Positions 8,568 through 16,820 of a stretch of DNA of 64,000 bases are shown here, piece after piece. Source of the stretch: Thermosaccharophagus gerlachensis. Its GTDB lineage: Bacteria; Armatimonadota; Fervidibacteria; Fervidibacterales; Thermosaccharophagaceae. The stretch is taken from contig JBGOEV010000005.1 of assembly GCA_041538025.1 (NCBI GenBank), positions 16,548 through 80,547 on the forward strand, in the 5' to 3' direction. The position numbers and the translations under genes were made by a program. Below the pieces are notes generated by a model. That model had not been told where the DNA came from and searched no databases. It saw nothing but the letters and a program-made list of their open reading frames with translations. Within the stretch, counting starts at the first letter, position 1, and every line of letters begins with the position of its first letter.

Positions 8568-9062
8568 TTACCCCTCCGCATTTTGTGTCAGCTCAGCCGT
8601 TTGACTTAGCATCATTGCAGTTTGCTTTACAGCCATAACATACTCATCCATGCGCTCAGCGAGCTGTGGTGATATTTCAAGTGAGGGTTTGATAGAATGG
8701 ATTTGAATCCCAATGAGGGTGGCGTTGATTTCTTTTCCTGTGGAGAGCTCTATCATTTTAAGTGCATGGAAGATATCAAACTCGTGAAGTGAAAGTGGTG
8801 CACGGTGATCATCTTTCAAAAGTTCCTTAACTTGGATTTTGACCACATCACCAGCTTGCATACCTGAATCAACTGCATCAACGATAATCAGTGACTCAGC
8901 ATTCTCAAGCAACGGAGATGCAGCTAATCCCGATGTCCCAGCATCTACAATTTCAACGCCTTCTGGGAGACCGCTTTTTGAAACCTCGTTCACGACATGC
9001 ACACCGATACCGTCGTCGCCCATCAAGATGTTTCCTACACCTACAATGAGCACCTTAGCCAA
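8568..9062 (-). CDS. [NiFe] hydrogenase maturation endopeptidase (HyaD/HycI type)
   Basis: A 164-residue protease that clips the C-terminal tail of the hydrogenase large subunit after nickel insertion. Motifs are intact: VGVGNILMGDDGIG (metal-binding Asp), EIVDAGTSG, IIVDAVDSG and LSLHEFDIFHAL (metal-binding His). I chose the TTG at 9062 because GAGGAGG sits nine bases upstream and the conserved VLIVGVGN strand starts four codons later; a start at 9134 would lie deep inside the large-subunit gene. The coding region overlaps the 3' end of the large-subunit gene by 8 bases, so the two are translationally coupled and the protease almost certainly serves this enzyme. Confidence 0.93.
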   Translation of the reverse strand: MAKVLIVGVGNILMGDDGIGVHVVNEVSKSGLPEGVEIVDAGTSGLAASPLLENAESLIIVDAVDSGMQAGDVVKIQVKELLKDDHRAPLSLHEFDIFHALKMIELSTGKEINATLIGIQIHSIKPSLEISPQLAERMDEYVMAVKQTAMMLSQTAELTQNAEG

Positions 9063-10584
9063 TGAGATTAACCTCCTCAATTTTTGAATCAGAGAGGTTA
9101 ACCAGATGGACGGCACATGCAAGGCATGGGTCAAATGAGCGCACTATGCGCACTATCTCAAACGGGTTCTCCGGGTCTCTGACCTTTGTTCCCACGAGTG
9201 CTTGTTCAATTGCCCCATGCTGGTTTGTATCATCCATTGGTGATGCATTCCATGTTGTGGGAGAGATGATGCTATAGTTTGCTATAGTGCCCCTTTCAAT
9301 CTTGGTGAAGTGTGCAAGGCAACCCCGTGGTGCATCAACAAGCCCAACACCGTTAGCCTCTTCAGGCAATTCATACGGTATGAAAGCTGGCTCATCTGGC
9401 TTCAGCCTATAGACCCAATCAACAAGCGCTTCTGCGATGAGCTTCGCTTCAACAGCCCTCGCTATAATGCGCCCCATCACGGAAAACATCGCATCAATAC
9501 CGACAGGGAGTTCGCTCAAGATGGCATTTAAACACTCCACTACTGCTTTGTTACCAGAGGCATAGTTTACGAGTAGCCTCGCAAGCGGTCCAACCTCATG
9601 TGCTAAGCCTTTATAGCGCGGTGCCTTGATGAACGAATATGCACCATCTTTCTTTGGGCTCGCTGTCCCGTCCTCTTCATACCATGAGTAGCGAACCGAT
9701 TCGCTTATGTTGCTGAGATCATCAAGTGGCATGTAGTTCAGCGATTCATCGGTGCTCCCTTGCCTCAAAAGTCTCTCACGCTTCGTATAGTCCGCTTCAC
9801 TACCGATGTCAAAGAAACCGAATGTGAGCATCCTTTTGCATCCTATGCCTATAGTGAAGTAGTCGCTGTATGACTTCGCAACCTTTATCACATCTGGAAT
9901 GTATGCGTTCTCAATGAACTGCAACAGTTCCTTAGCACGCCAAGCGAATGATGCTATCTTGTCAACTGTTGGGGTGCATGTGACGCCTCCAGCTACTATT
10001 CCAGCCTGTATTGGAGTCCTTCCACCAAACAAGCTAAGCATGTCATGGGCTTTCTTTCGCATTTGGAAAGCCTGCAAGTAGTGCAACAGGAGGGCTTTGT
10101 TATCTTCATCGTTGAGCCTGTAATCGCCTTCGTAGCGTGGCAAGAAGGGCGAAAGTTGATTGCCAGAGAGGAAGCGCCTAAGGTTATCAAAGTCATTCTC
10201 GGTGTAGTTTGTAGCCCTCTTTATGTCGGCATAATCAAGCGAGCATAGATGATAGAAGTGGAGGATATGGTTGTGGACGTATTCAGAACCAAGTATGAGG
10301 TTGCGCAATATGCGCCCGTTGTCTGGTATCTTGTCTGCGATACCGAATGCTGAATCCAAGCAAAGTGCAGATGCAGTTCCATGTGGCACTGGGCACACTC
10401 CGCACACTCTCTGCGTAATCCTTACAGCGTCTCGTGGGTCTCGCCCGCGCAGGATCAGTTCAATGCCGCGATAGAGCACCCCGCTACTCCTTGCATCAAC
10501 GATGGTGTTATTGTCGTCAAGCAAGACCTCAATCTTCAAATGACCTTCAATCCTCGTCATTGGGTCTATGATTATTTTCTGCAT
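9055..10584 (-). CDS. [NiFe] hydrogenase large (catalytic) subunit
   Basis: A 509-residue catalytic subunit. The N-terminus has the classic IDPMTRIEGHLKIEV. The nickel ligands are visible as RVCGVCP (Cys61, Cys64) and DPCLACAVH (Cys487, Cys490). A 16-residue tail follows His493 and should be removed by the protease encoded next. The DPCLACAVH form and overall length fit the group 1/2 uptake enzymes more than group 3 (usually shorter, with ATH) or group 4. The gene follows the small subunit by 34 bases; GAGGGGG precedes the ATG. No hyp maturation genes lie in the window. Exact subgroup needs a tree. Confidence 0.95.
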   Translation of the reverse strand: MQKIIIDPMTRIEGHLKIEVLLDDNNTIVDARSSGVLYRGIELILRGRDPRDAVRITQRVCGVCPVPHGTASALCLDSAFGIADKIPDNGRILRNLILGSEYVHNHILHFYHLCSLDYADIKRATNYTENDFDNLRRFLSGNQLSPFLPRYEGDYRLNDEDNKALLLHYLQAFQMRKKAHDMLSLFGGRTPIQAGIVAGGVTCTPTVDKIASFAWRAKELLQFIENAYIPDVIKVAKSYSDYFTIGIGCKRMLTFGFFDIGSEADYTKRERLLRQGSTDESLNYMPLDDLSNISESVRYSWYEEDGTASPKKDGAYSFIKAPRYKGLAHEVGPLARLLVNYASGNKAVVECLNAILSELPVGIDAMFSVMGRIIARAVEAKLIAEALVDWVYRLKPDEPAFIPYELPEEANGVGLVDAPRGCLAHFTKIERGTIANYSIISPTTWNASPMDDTNQHGAIEQALVGTKVRDPENPFEIVRIVRSFDPCLACAVHLVNLSDSKIEEVNLIG

Positions 10585-10618
10585 CCAATTCTCAACCCCC
10601 TCACCATGAGCCTCTTAC

Positions 10619-11530
10619 TTAACCCATCTTATGGCACAGCTTCCCTGTTGCTTCATCAATTTGGAGCTTCGGCAAGCGCTCTTCTGAGAAGGGTTCGTAA
10701 ATCGGAGACATGATGTCAGGGAAGCCCGGCTCACAGCACCCAATGCATGGATGCCCGTTGTCTATGCACCAGTTGATGCCGCTGTTCCACTTGCGCAATG
10801 GGCAATCGGAGAATGTGACATAACCTTTGCAACCAAGCTCATATAGACATCCTTCCTTACCAAACTCCTTTGCCATTCGCCCTGTGTCAAAGTAGCCTCT
10901 CCTTGGACAGTTATCGTGGATGAGCTTGCCATAAAAGAGCTTCAAGCGCCCAAGTTCATCAAGCTGGTTTTCCTTCGGAAGACCAAAGAGCGCAATATAA
11001 GCACATGCCCCAACAAACCAATCTGGGTGCGCAGGACACCCCGGAACACATACCGATGGCGTGTCTATCCCGTTCAAACGCATGAACTCAACGATGCCCA
11101 TAGCACCAGTTGGGTTTGGTCTTCCAGATGGTATGCCACCAAACGATGCGCAAGTCCCAAGCGCTATGACCGCCATTGCGTTTTCAGCCAGCTCAGCAGC
11201 ATGCTCTTTAAGTGTAATCGGCTTGCCGTCCTTCTCACCGATGGTGCAGAAGAGACCATCTGCTGCCGTCGGTATGGCTCCTTCCATAACGAGCACATAA
11301 CCTTTCTGCAGTTCCTTCTTTGTCTCATTGAGGATCTCTATCACTGCCTCACCGGAGCCTGCCATAAGCGTCATATGGAATCGCAAGCTTATGTGCTTCC
11401 CCGGGACGAGCTCTTCAAGTAGCAGATTAGCAATTGAGGGATAAATCGCGTTGAGCACGGATATGCTACAACCGGTGCACGTTGCTCCTTGAAGCCAAAC
11501 AACGGATATCTCTCCATCCTCTCTCACCAC
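10619..11530 (-). CDS. [NiFe] hydrogenase small (electron-transfer) subunit, no Tat signal
   Basis: A 303-residue iron-sulfur subunit. It starts almost directly with the cluster domain (WLQGATCTGCS near residue 15), so there is no RRxFxK Tat signal; no C-terminal membrane anchor exists either. The enzyme is therefore predicted to be cytoplasmic. Proximal cluster ligands are CTGC, GTCASFGG and PGCPAHPDW. The distal cluster region is IHDNCPRRGYFD with EGCLYELGC. The medial region reads DCPLRKWNSGINWC and HPCIGC: Cys stands where many group 1 enzymes have Pro (NWP), so a [4Fe-4S] medial cluster is expected. Start is uncertain between GTG codons at 11530 and 11527, both after GGAGG. Confidence 0.94.
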   Translation of the reverse strand: MVREDGEISVVWLQGATCTGCSISVLNAIYPSIANLLLEELVPGKHISLRFHMTLMAGSGEAVIEILNETKKELQKGYVLVMEGAIPTAADGLFCTIGEKDGKPITLKEHAAELAENAMAVIALGTCASFGGIPSGRPNPTGAMGIVEFMRLNGIDTPSVCVPGCPAHPDWFVGACAYIALFGLPKENQLDELGRLKLFYGKLIHDNCPRRGYFDTGRMAKEFGKEGCLYELGCKGYVTFSDCPLRKWNSGINWCIDNGHPCIGCCEPGFPDIMSPIYEPFSEERLPKLQIDEATGKLCHKMG

Positions 11531-11589
11531 CAACACCTCCTACTCGGCTACAGCAAGTCTACACAAAACCACGCGCTTGCGCAAGCCCT

Positions 11590-13299
11590 TCAGAACAGCC
11601 CTATTACTCTCCCTGTCTCTGGGTCAATGTCTACATCAACGAACGCAGGTCTTGATGGCAACCCCGGCATCGTTTGCATCTCGCCAGCAATCGGATAAAG
11701 GAATCCAGCCCCAACTGATGCCCTTATATCACGCACTGGGAATATGTAACCACTTGGGACATTCTTCCAATTCGGATCATGCGATATTGAAAGGTGTGTC
11801 TTAGCCATGTTGATTGGGAATCTATCCCAACCAAACTTTGAGTATAGCTCAATCTTGCGCATCGCAAGCGATGAGAACTCAACATCATCAGCGTTGTAAA
11901 TCTCCCTTGCTAATATGCGTATTTTCTCCTCAATTGAAAGCTCATCTGGATATAGGAAGCGCATCTGAGCTGGCTTCTCGTCAAGCACCCTTATAACCTC
12001 TTTAGCAAGGTCAATTGCGCCCTCTCCACCTTTAGCCCAAGACTCAGAAACCGCAAACCCATCTGCGCCAGCCTCTTCAGCTTTTCTCCTTACAACTTCA
12101 ATTTCACTCTCATGGTCAGTTGTGAACCTGTTGAGTGCGACCACCGAAGGTATGCCGAGCTTCTTAGCTATCCCGATGTGCCATGCGAGGTTCTCACAAC
12201 CTCGCTCAACAGCCTCTGGATCTTCGCGCTCAATAAATTCCTTAACTGACTCAACCGATTGCCCCGGACGGAATTCAAAGGCACCCCCATGAAGCTTAAG
12301 TGCTCTTATGGATGCCACTATAACAGCGCAGTCAACCTTAAGCCCACCAAGACGGCATTTGACATTGACAAGCTTCTCAAAACCACAGTCAGCACCAAAG
12401 CCGCTTTCAGTGACGACATAGTCGGCGAGTTTAAGCGCAACCATGTCAGCTATAACCGAATTGTTTCCGAAAGCCACATTGGCAAACGGGAAGCCATGAA
12501 CAAAAACGGGGTGATGTTCAAGCGATTGACATAGGTTTGGTTTAATTGAATCCTTCATGAGTGCAGCCATTGCACCAGCCACTTTCAAGTCCTCCGCAGT
12601 TACTGGCTTGCCATCGTATGTGAAGCCAACCACTATCCTTCCCAACCTCTCCCTCAAGTCCTTCAAGCTCTTCGCCAGCGCATGTATTGCTGCGGTCTCG
12701 GTGGCAACAGTTATGTCATAGCCAGTTTGCCTTGGGTATCCATTCGCTCTGCCTCCTAAGCCTATGACAATGTTCCTCAAAGCTCTATCGTTGATATCAA
12801 CGCACCTTGTCCATGTGACTTCAAGCGGATCAATGCCGAGCTTGTTGCCATGAAGTATGTGCGCATCAATTGCAGCAGCGCATAAGTTGTGGGCTGCCTC
12901 AACAGCTGGTATGTCACCTGTGAACATCAGGTTGATTTCAACCATTGGCACAACTTGAGCGTATCCACCACCAGTTGCCCCTCCCTTTATGCCGAATGTT
13001 GGTCCTTTAGATGGTTCGCGCATCGTATTGCAGACCCTCTTTCCGAGACGGTGAAGCGCCATACCAAGCCCTAAAGCTGTTACAGTCTTGCCCTCACCAA
13101 GTGGCGTTGGAGTTATAGCAGTGACGGTGATAAGCTTTCCATTTGGTTTATCGGCAAGCCTCTCAAGCACAGAGAGGTTTACCTTTGCAATGTATTTACC
13201 ATATGGCTCTATCTCATCATCTTCTAAGCCAAGTTGGCGTGCTATCTCAATGATTGGCTTTAGCTCAGCGCGATACGCGATCTCAATGTCAGACAGCAT
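11590..13299 (-). CDS. fhs: Formate-tetrahydrofolate ligase
   Basis: A 569-residue enzyme that makes 10-formyl-THF from formate, ATP and THF. The P-loop-like TPTPLGEGKTV is at residues 63-73, followed by REPSKGPTFGIKGGATGGGYAQV, the best-known Fhs signature, and LTGDxHA-type segment LMFTGDIPAVEAAHN. Length and all blocks are normal. ATG follows GGAGGTGA. It is the first gene of the operon with the hydrogenase and MetVF, with 59 bases before the small subunit. In this setting it supplies one-carbon units for the methyl branch, or runs in reverse to conserve ATP during formate release. PurH and FolD elsewhere in the window use the same cofactor pool. Confidence 0.96.
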   Translation of the reverse strand: MLSDIEIAYRAELKPIIEIARQLGLEDDEIEPYGKYIAKVNLSVLERLADKPNGKLITVTAITPTPLGEGKTVTALGLGMALHRLGKRVCNTMREPSKGPTFGIKGGATGGGYAQVVPMVEINLMFTGDIPAVEAAHNLCAAAIDAHILHGNKLGIDPLEVTWTRCVDINDRALRNIVIGLGGRANGYPRQTGYDITVATETAAIHALAKSLKDLRERLGRIVVGFTYDGKPVTAEDLKVAGAMAALMKDSIKPNLCQSLEHHPVFVHGFPFANVAFGNNSVIADMVALKLADYVVTESGFGADCGFEKLVNVKCRLGGLKVDCAVIVASIRALKLHGGAFEFRPGQSVESVKEFIEREDPEAVERGCENLAWHIGIAKKLGIPSVVALNRFTTDHESEIEVVRRKAEEAGADGFAVSESWAKGGEGAIDLAKEVIRVLDEKPAQMRFLYPDELSIEEKIRILAREIYNADDVEFSSLAMRKIELYSKFGWDRFPINMAKTHLSISHDPNWKNVPSGYIFPVRDIRASVGAGFLYPIAGEMQTMPGLPSRPAFVDVDIDPETGRVIGLF

Positions 13300-13428
13300 C
13301 GCTCAAATCACCTCCAGTAGTGGCTCTTTCTTTAAGCTGTTTTGGGGTAGCCTCTTGGTGGCTGTTAGCAACATCTTTGCCGAAAGCTATTAAGCCTTAC
13401 TTTGGGGTCGTGCTTAGAGTTTGCAAAT

Positions 13429-13457
13429 TTTACCAAGCCATCAGCAGGCGCTATATT
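13429..13457 (+). promoter_or_regulatory. Sigma-70-type promoter before the TIM-barrel isomerase gene
   Basis: TTTACC at 13429-13434 and TATATT at 13452-13457 are separated by 17 bases. The predicted transcript would start near 13464, about 43 bases before the ATG at 13507. It lies in the 207-base divergent region between fhs and this gene; no equally good promoter was found for fhs on the other strand. Confidence 0.45.
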
Positions 13458-13506
13458 TTCATTAGCTTGCGGTGTCCCTTGGAAATACTCAGCAGGGGGT
13501 GAGAGG

Positions 13507-14379
13507 ATGTTCAAGCTCTCCTTCATAAGTGACGAAGCATCACAGGATTTCGCAGTAGCTGTGCAGATAGCGAAGGAATTCAATCTTGATGGGCTTGAGC
13601 TTCGCTCTGTGTGGGAGAAGGCACCACATGAGCTTTCCGATGACGAGGTTAAGCTGATAGCCAACATGTTAAAAGATGCTTCGCTTCAATGTCCTTGTAT
13701 TGCATCACCGTTCTTCAAATGTGACTTCGGAGACGAAGAACAGTATAGACAGCACATCCAGATACTAAGGCGGTGCATACAGGTGGCACATGAACTTGGA
13801 ACCAACTTGGTTAGAGTTTTTACATTCTGGCGTAAGGAGGGGCAGCAACCATCTTGGGAGGCAATTGCGGACATGTTTAGCGAGCCAATACGCATTGCTG
13901 AAGCAGAGGGCATAATCTTAGGTATTGAAAATGAGCCATCAACGAATGCGACAAACGCCGCAAAGGTTGCAGAGCTTCTCTCAATCATTAACCATCCAAA
14001 TGTGAAAGCTGTTTGGGACCCGGGCAATGATGTCTTTGATCCCGAGAGGGAAGTGCCATACCCAGATGGCTACGAGCGCATAAAAGAATTCGTAGTCCAT
14101 GTGCACCTTAAAGACGGTGTATGGATTGCCGATGAAGGCAGGTTTGAAGCAGTGCCCATCGGTGAAGGCGAGGTTGATTACGTTGGGCAGCTGAGGGCGT
14201 TAAAGCAAGATAACTATAGTGGTTGGCTATCTCTTGAAACACATTATCGCCCGAAGGTGGCGTTGCCCGAAGACATCGTCCAGATGCCAAAGGGAAGCCA
14301 ATTTTCGTTCATGGGTGATGTGGCTACAAGGGAATGCCTGCAAAACCTTTTCAGGCTACTCTCAGAGGTGGGGATGTGA
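13507..14379 (+). CDS. Sugar phosphate isomerase/epimerase-like TIM-barrel protein
   Basis: A 290-residue member of the xylose isomerase-like (AP endonuclease 2) barrel family. It shows FKLSFISDEASQDF at the N-terminus, LDGLELRSVW, then metal-site strands GIENEPSTN (Glu), VKAVWDPGND (Asp), FVVHVHLKDG (His) and WLSLETHY (Glu). Such proteins isomerise or epimerise sugars and inositols, with Mn or Mg; the substrate here is not readable. ATG at 13507 follows GGGGGTGA. The stop TGA overlaps the ATG of the next gene (ATGTGATG), so the two are coupled, which hints at shared function with the amidohydrolase-like protein downstream. Confidence 0.82.
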   Translation: MFKLSFISDEASQDFAVAVQIAKEFNLDGLELRSVWEKAPHELSDDEVKLIANMLKDASLQCPCIASPFFKCDFGDEEQYRQHIQILRRCIQVAHELGTNLVRVFTFWRKEGQQPSWEAIADMFSEPIRIAEAEGIILGIENEPSTNATNAAKVAELLSIINHPNVKAVWDPGNDVFDPEREVPYPDGYERIKEFVVHVHLKDGVWIADEGRFEAVPIGEGEVDYVGQLRALKQDNYSGWLSLETHYRPKVALPEDIVQMPKGSQFSFMGDVATRECLQNLFRLLSEVGM

Positions 14380-15158
14380 TGGAACAGAAAAACATCATAC
14401 CGATAATTGACTGCAACACTGTTGTAGGGTTCTGGCCGAGGAGGAAGGTTGATTCGTCGCTTCAAGCCCTCCTCAAAACGATGGAAAGATACGGTGTCGT
14501 TAGAGCACTTTGTGTTTCAACGAACGCAATCTTCTACGACTATAGGCGTGGGAATGACGAAACGATATTGATGGCTCGTCAAAGCAACAATCGCCTTTTG
14601 CCAGTGATAACCGTTGACCCGAGAGAATACATCGGTTGCTTCAAAGAGATAGAGCTAAGGGCAAGACAAGGGTTAAGGCTGTTTCGCTTCTTCCCAGACA
14701 TTCAAGGTTGGCCAATAAGGTTCGCACCATTTAGGGATATAGTGCAGATGCTTAACGAACTCAGACTTCCATGGATGGTATCAGCTCACGCTATAGGGGT
14801 TGCAACCGAGATCGCTGAGTTGGTCAAGGACTTTTCAACCCCAGTCATACTGACATCAATCAATTACAACAACTTAAGCGAAGTTATCTCTGTCATGAAG
14901 CATGTCTTGCACATCCATGTTGAGACGCACAAGCTATTTTCTCCAAGTGCCTACGAGTTGCTCAAAGAGCACATCGGAGTTGAGCGTATAGTATTTGGCT
15001 CGTTTGCTCCAATCCAATACTTTGCAAGTTCATATATGCCCTTGATGCGTTCATCCTTGTCGGATGAGGAGAAACAAAAAATACTGTGTGAGAACATAAG
15101 GACGGTCTTGATGACGAAGGTTCAGCAAGTTGAAGTGGTCGGTGAGGGTGCAGGCTAA
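14379..15158 (+). CDS. Amidohydrolase-like TIM-barrel protein with degraded metal site
   Basis: A 259-residue protein with the layout of the amidohydrolase-2 family, but the metal ligands are missing. The N-terminal HxH motif seen in the neighbour (IIDVHAHLG) is IIDCNTVVG here, so both His are lost. The strand that carries the catalytic Asp reads FGSFAP in place of FGSDMP. The strand that ends in His in the neighbour (IMAHMGG) is ILTSINYNN. One His survives in VSAHAIG. It is therefore probably not a hydrolase; a binding or partner role with the adjacent intact paralogue is more likely. The start overlaps the previous stop by one base. Confidence 0.72.
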   Translation: MEQKNIIPIIDCNTVVGFWPRRKVDSSLQALLKTMERYGVVRALCVSTNAIFYDYRRGNDETILMARQSNNRLLPVITVDPREYIGCFKEIELRARQGLRLFRFFPDIQGWPIRFAPFRDIVQMLNELRLPWMVSAHAIGVATEIAELVKDFSTPVILTSINYNNLSEVISVMKHVLHIHVETHKLFSPSAYELLKEHIGVERIVFGSFAPIQYFASSYMPLMRSSLSDEEKQKILCENIRTVLMTKVQQVEVVGEGAG

Positions 15159-15204
15159 GGTAAACCCGATGCAAGAGCTTTCTTAGTCTCAGGTGGTGGG
15201 GCGA

Positions 15205-15933
15205 ATGAGCATCATTGATGTGCATGCTCACCTTGGTCGTTTCCCATTCCCACTGCCCGATGGGACAACGCAATTGCTCAAAGAATTTTGCACACAGCAT
15301 GGGATTGAGAAGGTGATGGTATCTTCGGTTGAAGCGATAACCTGCAACATGGTTAGTGGAAACGAAAAGTTAGCCCGCGAAATAGAGGGTGACGATGTTT
15401 TCCTCGGCTATGTGACCATCAACCCAAACTACTTTGATGAATCTGTCGCTGAGATGCGCAAATACCTATACCTCAAAAACTTTGTTGGTGCAAAGCTTCA
15501 CCCTTCATATTCAGCACAACCGATCTCGAGCGAGCTCACCTACGAATTAATCAAGGCATATAGGCGTTATGATAAGCCTTTGCTTGTGCATACATACAGC
15601 GCAGCTGATGCTATGGCGCTCGTTAATCTGACAAAGCAGTTCCCAGAGCTCGTCGTGATAATGGCGCACATGGGAGGTCCGCAGTGGGAAGACGCTATAA
15701 GGATCGCTGAGAAGCATCCAAGGGTATTTGTTGAACCGTGTTCTTCCTACCCCGATAAGAACAAGTTGCGTTTTGCGATTGATAGACTTGGACCAAGGCG
15801 CGTCCTCTTTGGGAGTGATATGCCATTGTTGCATCCTTCAGTGACGCTCGGCATGATCATGGAAGCTGACCTCACCGACTCACAGCGTGAAGCCATATTA
15901 TACCGAAACGCGAAGCATCTATTCGGTCTTTAA
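15205..15933 (+). CDS. Amidohydrolase-2 family metal-dependent hydrolase
   Basis: A 242-residue TIM-barrel hydrolase with complete metal site: IIDVHAHLG (His7, His9), KLHPSY, LLVHTYSA, IMAHMGGPQWED and FGSDMPLLHP (catalytic Asp). Members act as decarboxylases, lactonases or hydrolases on small cyclic compounds; the substrate cannot be read from sequence. ATG at 15205 follows GGTGGTGGGG; an upstream in-frame GTG at 15193 overlaps that site. It follows the degenerate paralogue after 46 bases and is probably in the same operon as the sugar isomerase-like gene. Confidence 0.85.
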   Translation: MSIIDVHAHLGRFPFPLPDGTTQLLKEFCTQHGIEKVMVSSVEAITCNMVSGNEKLAREIEGDDVFLGYVTINPNYFDESVAEMRKYLYLKNFVGAKLHPSYSAQPISSELTYELIKAYRRYDKPLLVHTYSAADAMALVNLTKQFPELVVIMAHMGGPQWEDAIRIAEKHPRVFVEPCSSYPDKNKLRFAIDRLGPRRVLFGSDMPLLHPSVTLGMIMEADLTDSQREAILYRNAKHLFGL

Positions 15934-16012
15934 ACAAGTGCATCCCATAGCGCCATTGAAAGGAGGTGATGGGGGCGAAGACAATCATTGATTTGATGAG
16001 GTGAGCAAGCAC

Positions 16013-16609
16013 ATGAGAAGGAAAACAAAATGGGTGGTAGGTTTCACCTTGATAGAGCTTCTTGTCGTGATAACGGTAATAGGGATACTCGCAGCGTTAC
16101 TCTTTCCAGTCTTTGCGAGGGCTCGTGAGAAAGCAAGAACCTCGGGTTGCAAAGCAAACTTGAAACAGATCGGTGTTGCCCTTCATATGTATCGTGATGA
16201 CTATGACGGTGTGACGCCAAGAACGCTAACTGGCTCACTCTCGTGGCACTGGCAGCTTGAACCATATTTGAAAAGCCCTGAAATCTTTACATGCCCATCC
16301 AGACCACAATGGTATATCAATCCGAAAGCAAAGCACTGGTGGGCTGGTGGATATTCATGGAACCGAGAAGTGAGCGAACTGCATGATAGTGCTTTTGAAG
16401 ATCCCTCTGGAACAATCGTTGTTGTTGATTCGTGGACGGCAAATAATTACGCTATCGGAGTTGACTACAACGAATTTGACAAAAGAAGGAATGACCCCGA
16501 CCTGCGACGCCACAACGATGGTTTGAATGCCCTTTACTACGATGGGCATGTGAAGTGGCGCCAGACGGATTCAATAAAGCGTAACGAGTTCACAGCTGCC
16601 AACGATTGA
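16013..16609 (+). CDS. Type II secretion-type pseudopilin with DUF1559 domain
   Basis: A 198-residue prepilin-like protein. The basic leader MRRKTKWVVG is followed by the cleavage site G-F and the helix FTLIELLVVITVIGILAAL, with Glu at mature position 5 as in all type IV pilins. FPVFARAREKAR follows, then SGCKANLKQIGVALHMY. The C-terminus has HNDGLNALYYDGHVKW, the H-X9-DG motif typical of DUF1559 proteins. These proteins are massively expanded in Planctomycetes, Armatimonadota and relatives; individual functions are unknown. The ATG at 16013 follows GAGGTGAGC; a GTG at 16001 is an alternative. It gives the best lineage hint in the window. Confidence 0.92.
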   Translation: MRRKTKWVVGFTLIELLVVITVIGILAALLFPVFARAREKARTSGCKANLKQIGVALHMYRDDYDGVTPRTLTGSLSWHWQLEPYLKSPEIFTCPSRPQWYINPKAKHWWAGGYSWNREVSELHDSAFEDPSGTIVVVDSWTANNYAIGVDYNEFDKRRNDPDLRRHNDGLNALYYDGHVKWRQTDSIKRNEFTAAND

Positions 16610-16652
16610 GCCTTTGAAAGAAACTTGAAGCAAAGATATTCTACTGCTTTGA

Positions 16653-16680
16653 TAGACATTGCAATTGGGCGTGTTATACT
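16653..16680 (+). promoter_or_regulatory. Candidate promoter before the cysteine synthase-like gene
   Basis: TAGACA at 16653 and TATACT at 16675-16680 are separated by 16 bases, in the 211-base gap before the PLP enzyme. The -10 is good and the -35 is moderate. The predicted leader would be about 130 bases; I see no riboswitch or T-box structure in it. Confidence 0.4.
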
Positions 16681-16820
16681 GAAAATGGCATGCAATGCCT
16701 TGGAGGAGAGAGTTTGTGCATGGGCATTTTAAGGTGAACGAATTAGCCAATTCAGCTGGCAGCTCACAGCCGTTAGGTCTTTGCAAAAGGCAACTAACAC
16801 TTTGAAGAAGGTGAGAGAAT

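Noticed and set aside
11575..11586. GCTTGCGCAAGC palindrome just after fhs, considered as a terminator or attenuator
   Set aside because: As an RNA it gives only a four-base stem with a four-base loop and no U tract, and the operon continues past it.
15969..16004. An 11-codon frame after AGGAGGTG that could be a leader peptide for the pseudopilin
   Set aside because: The start is only two bases after the SD; the same site may just be remnant spacing, and nothing indicates attenuation.
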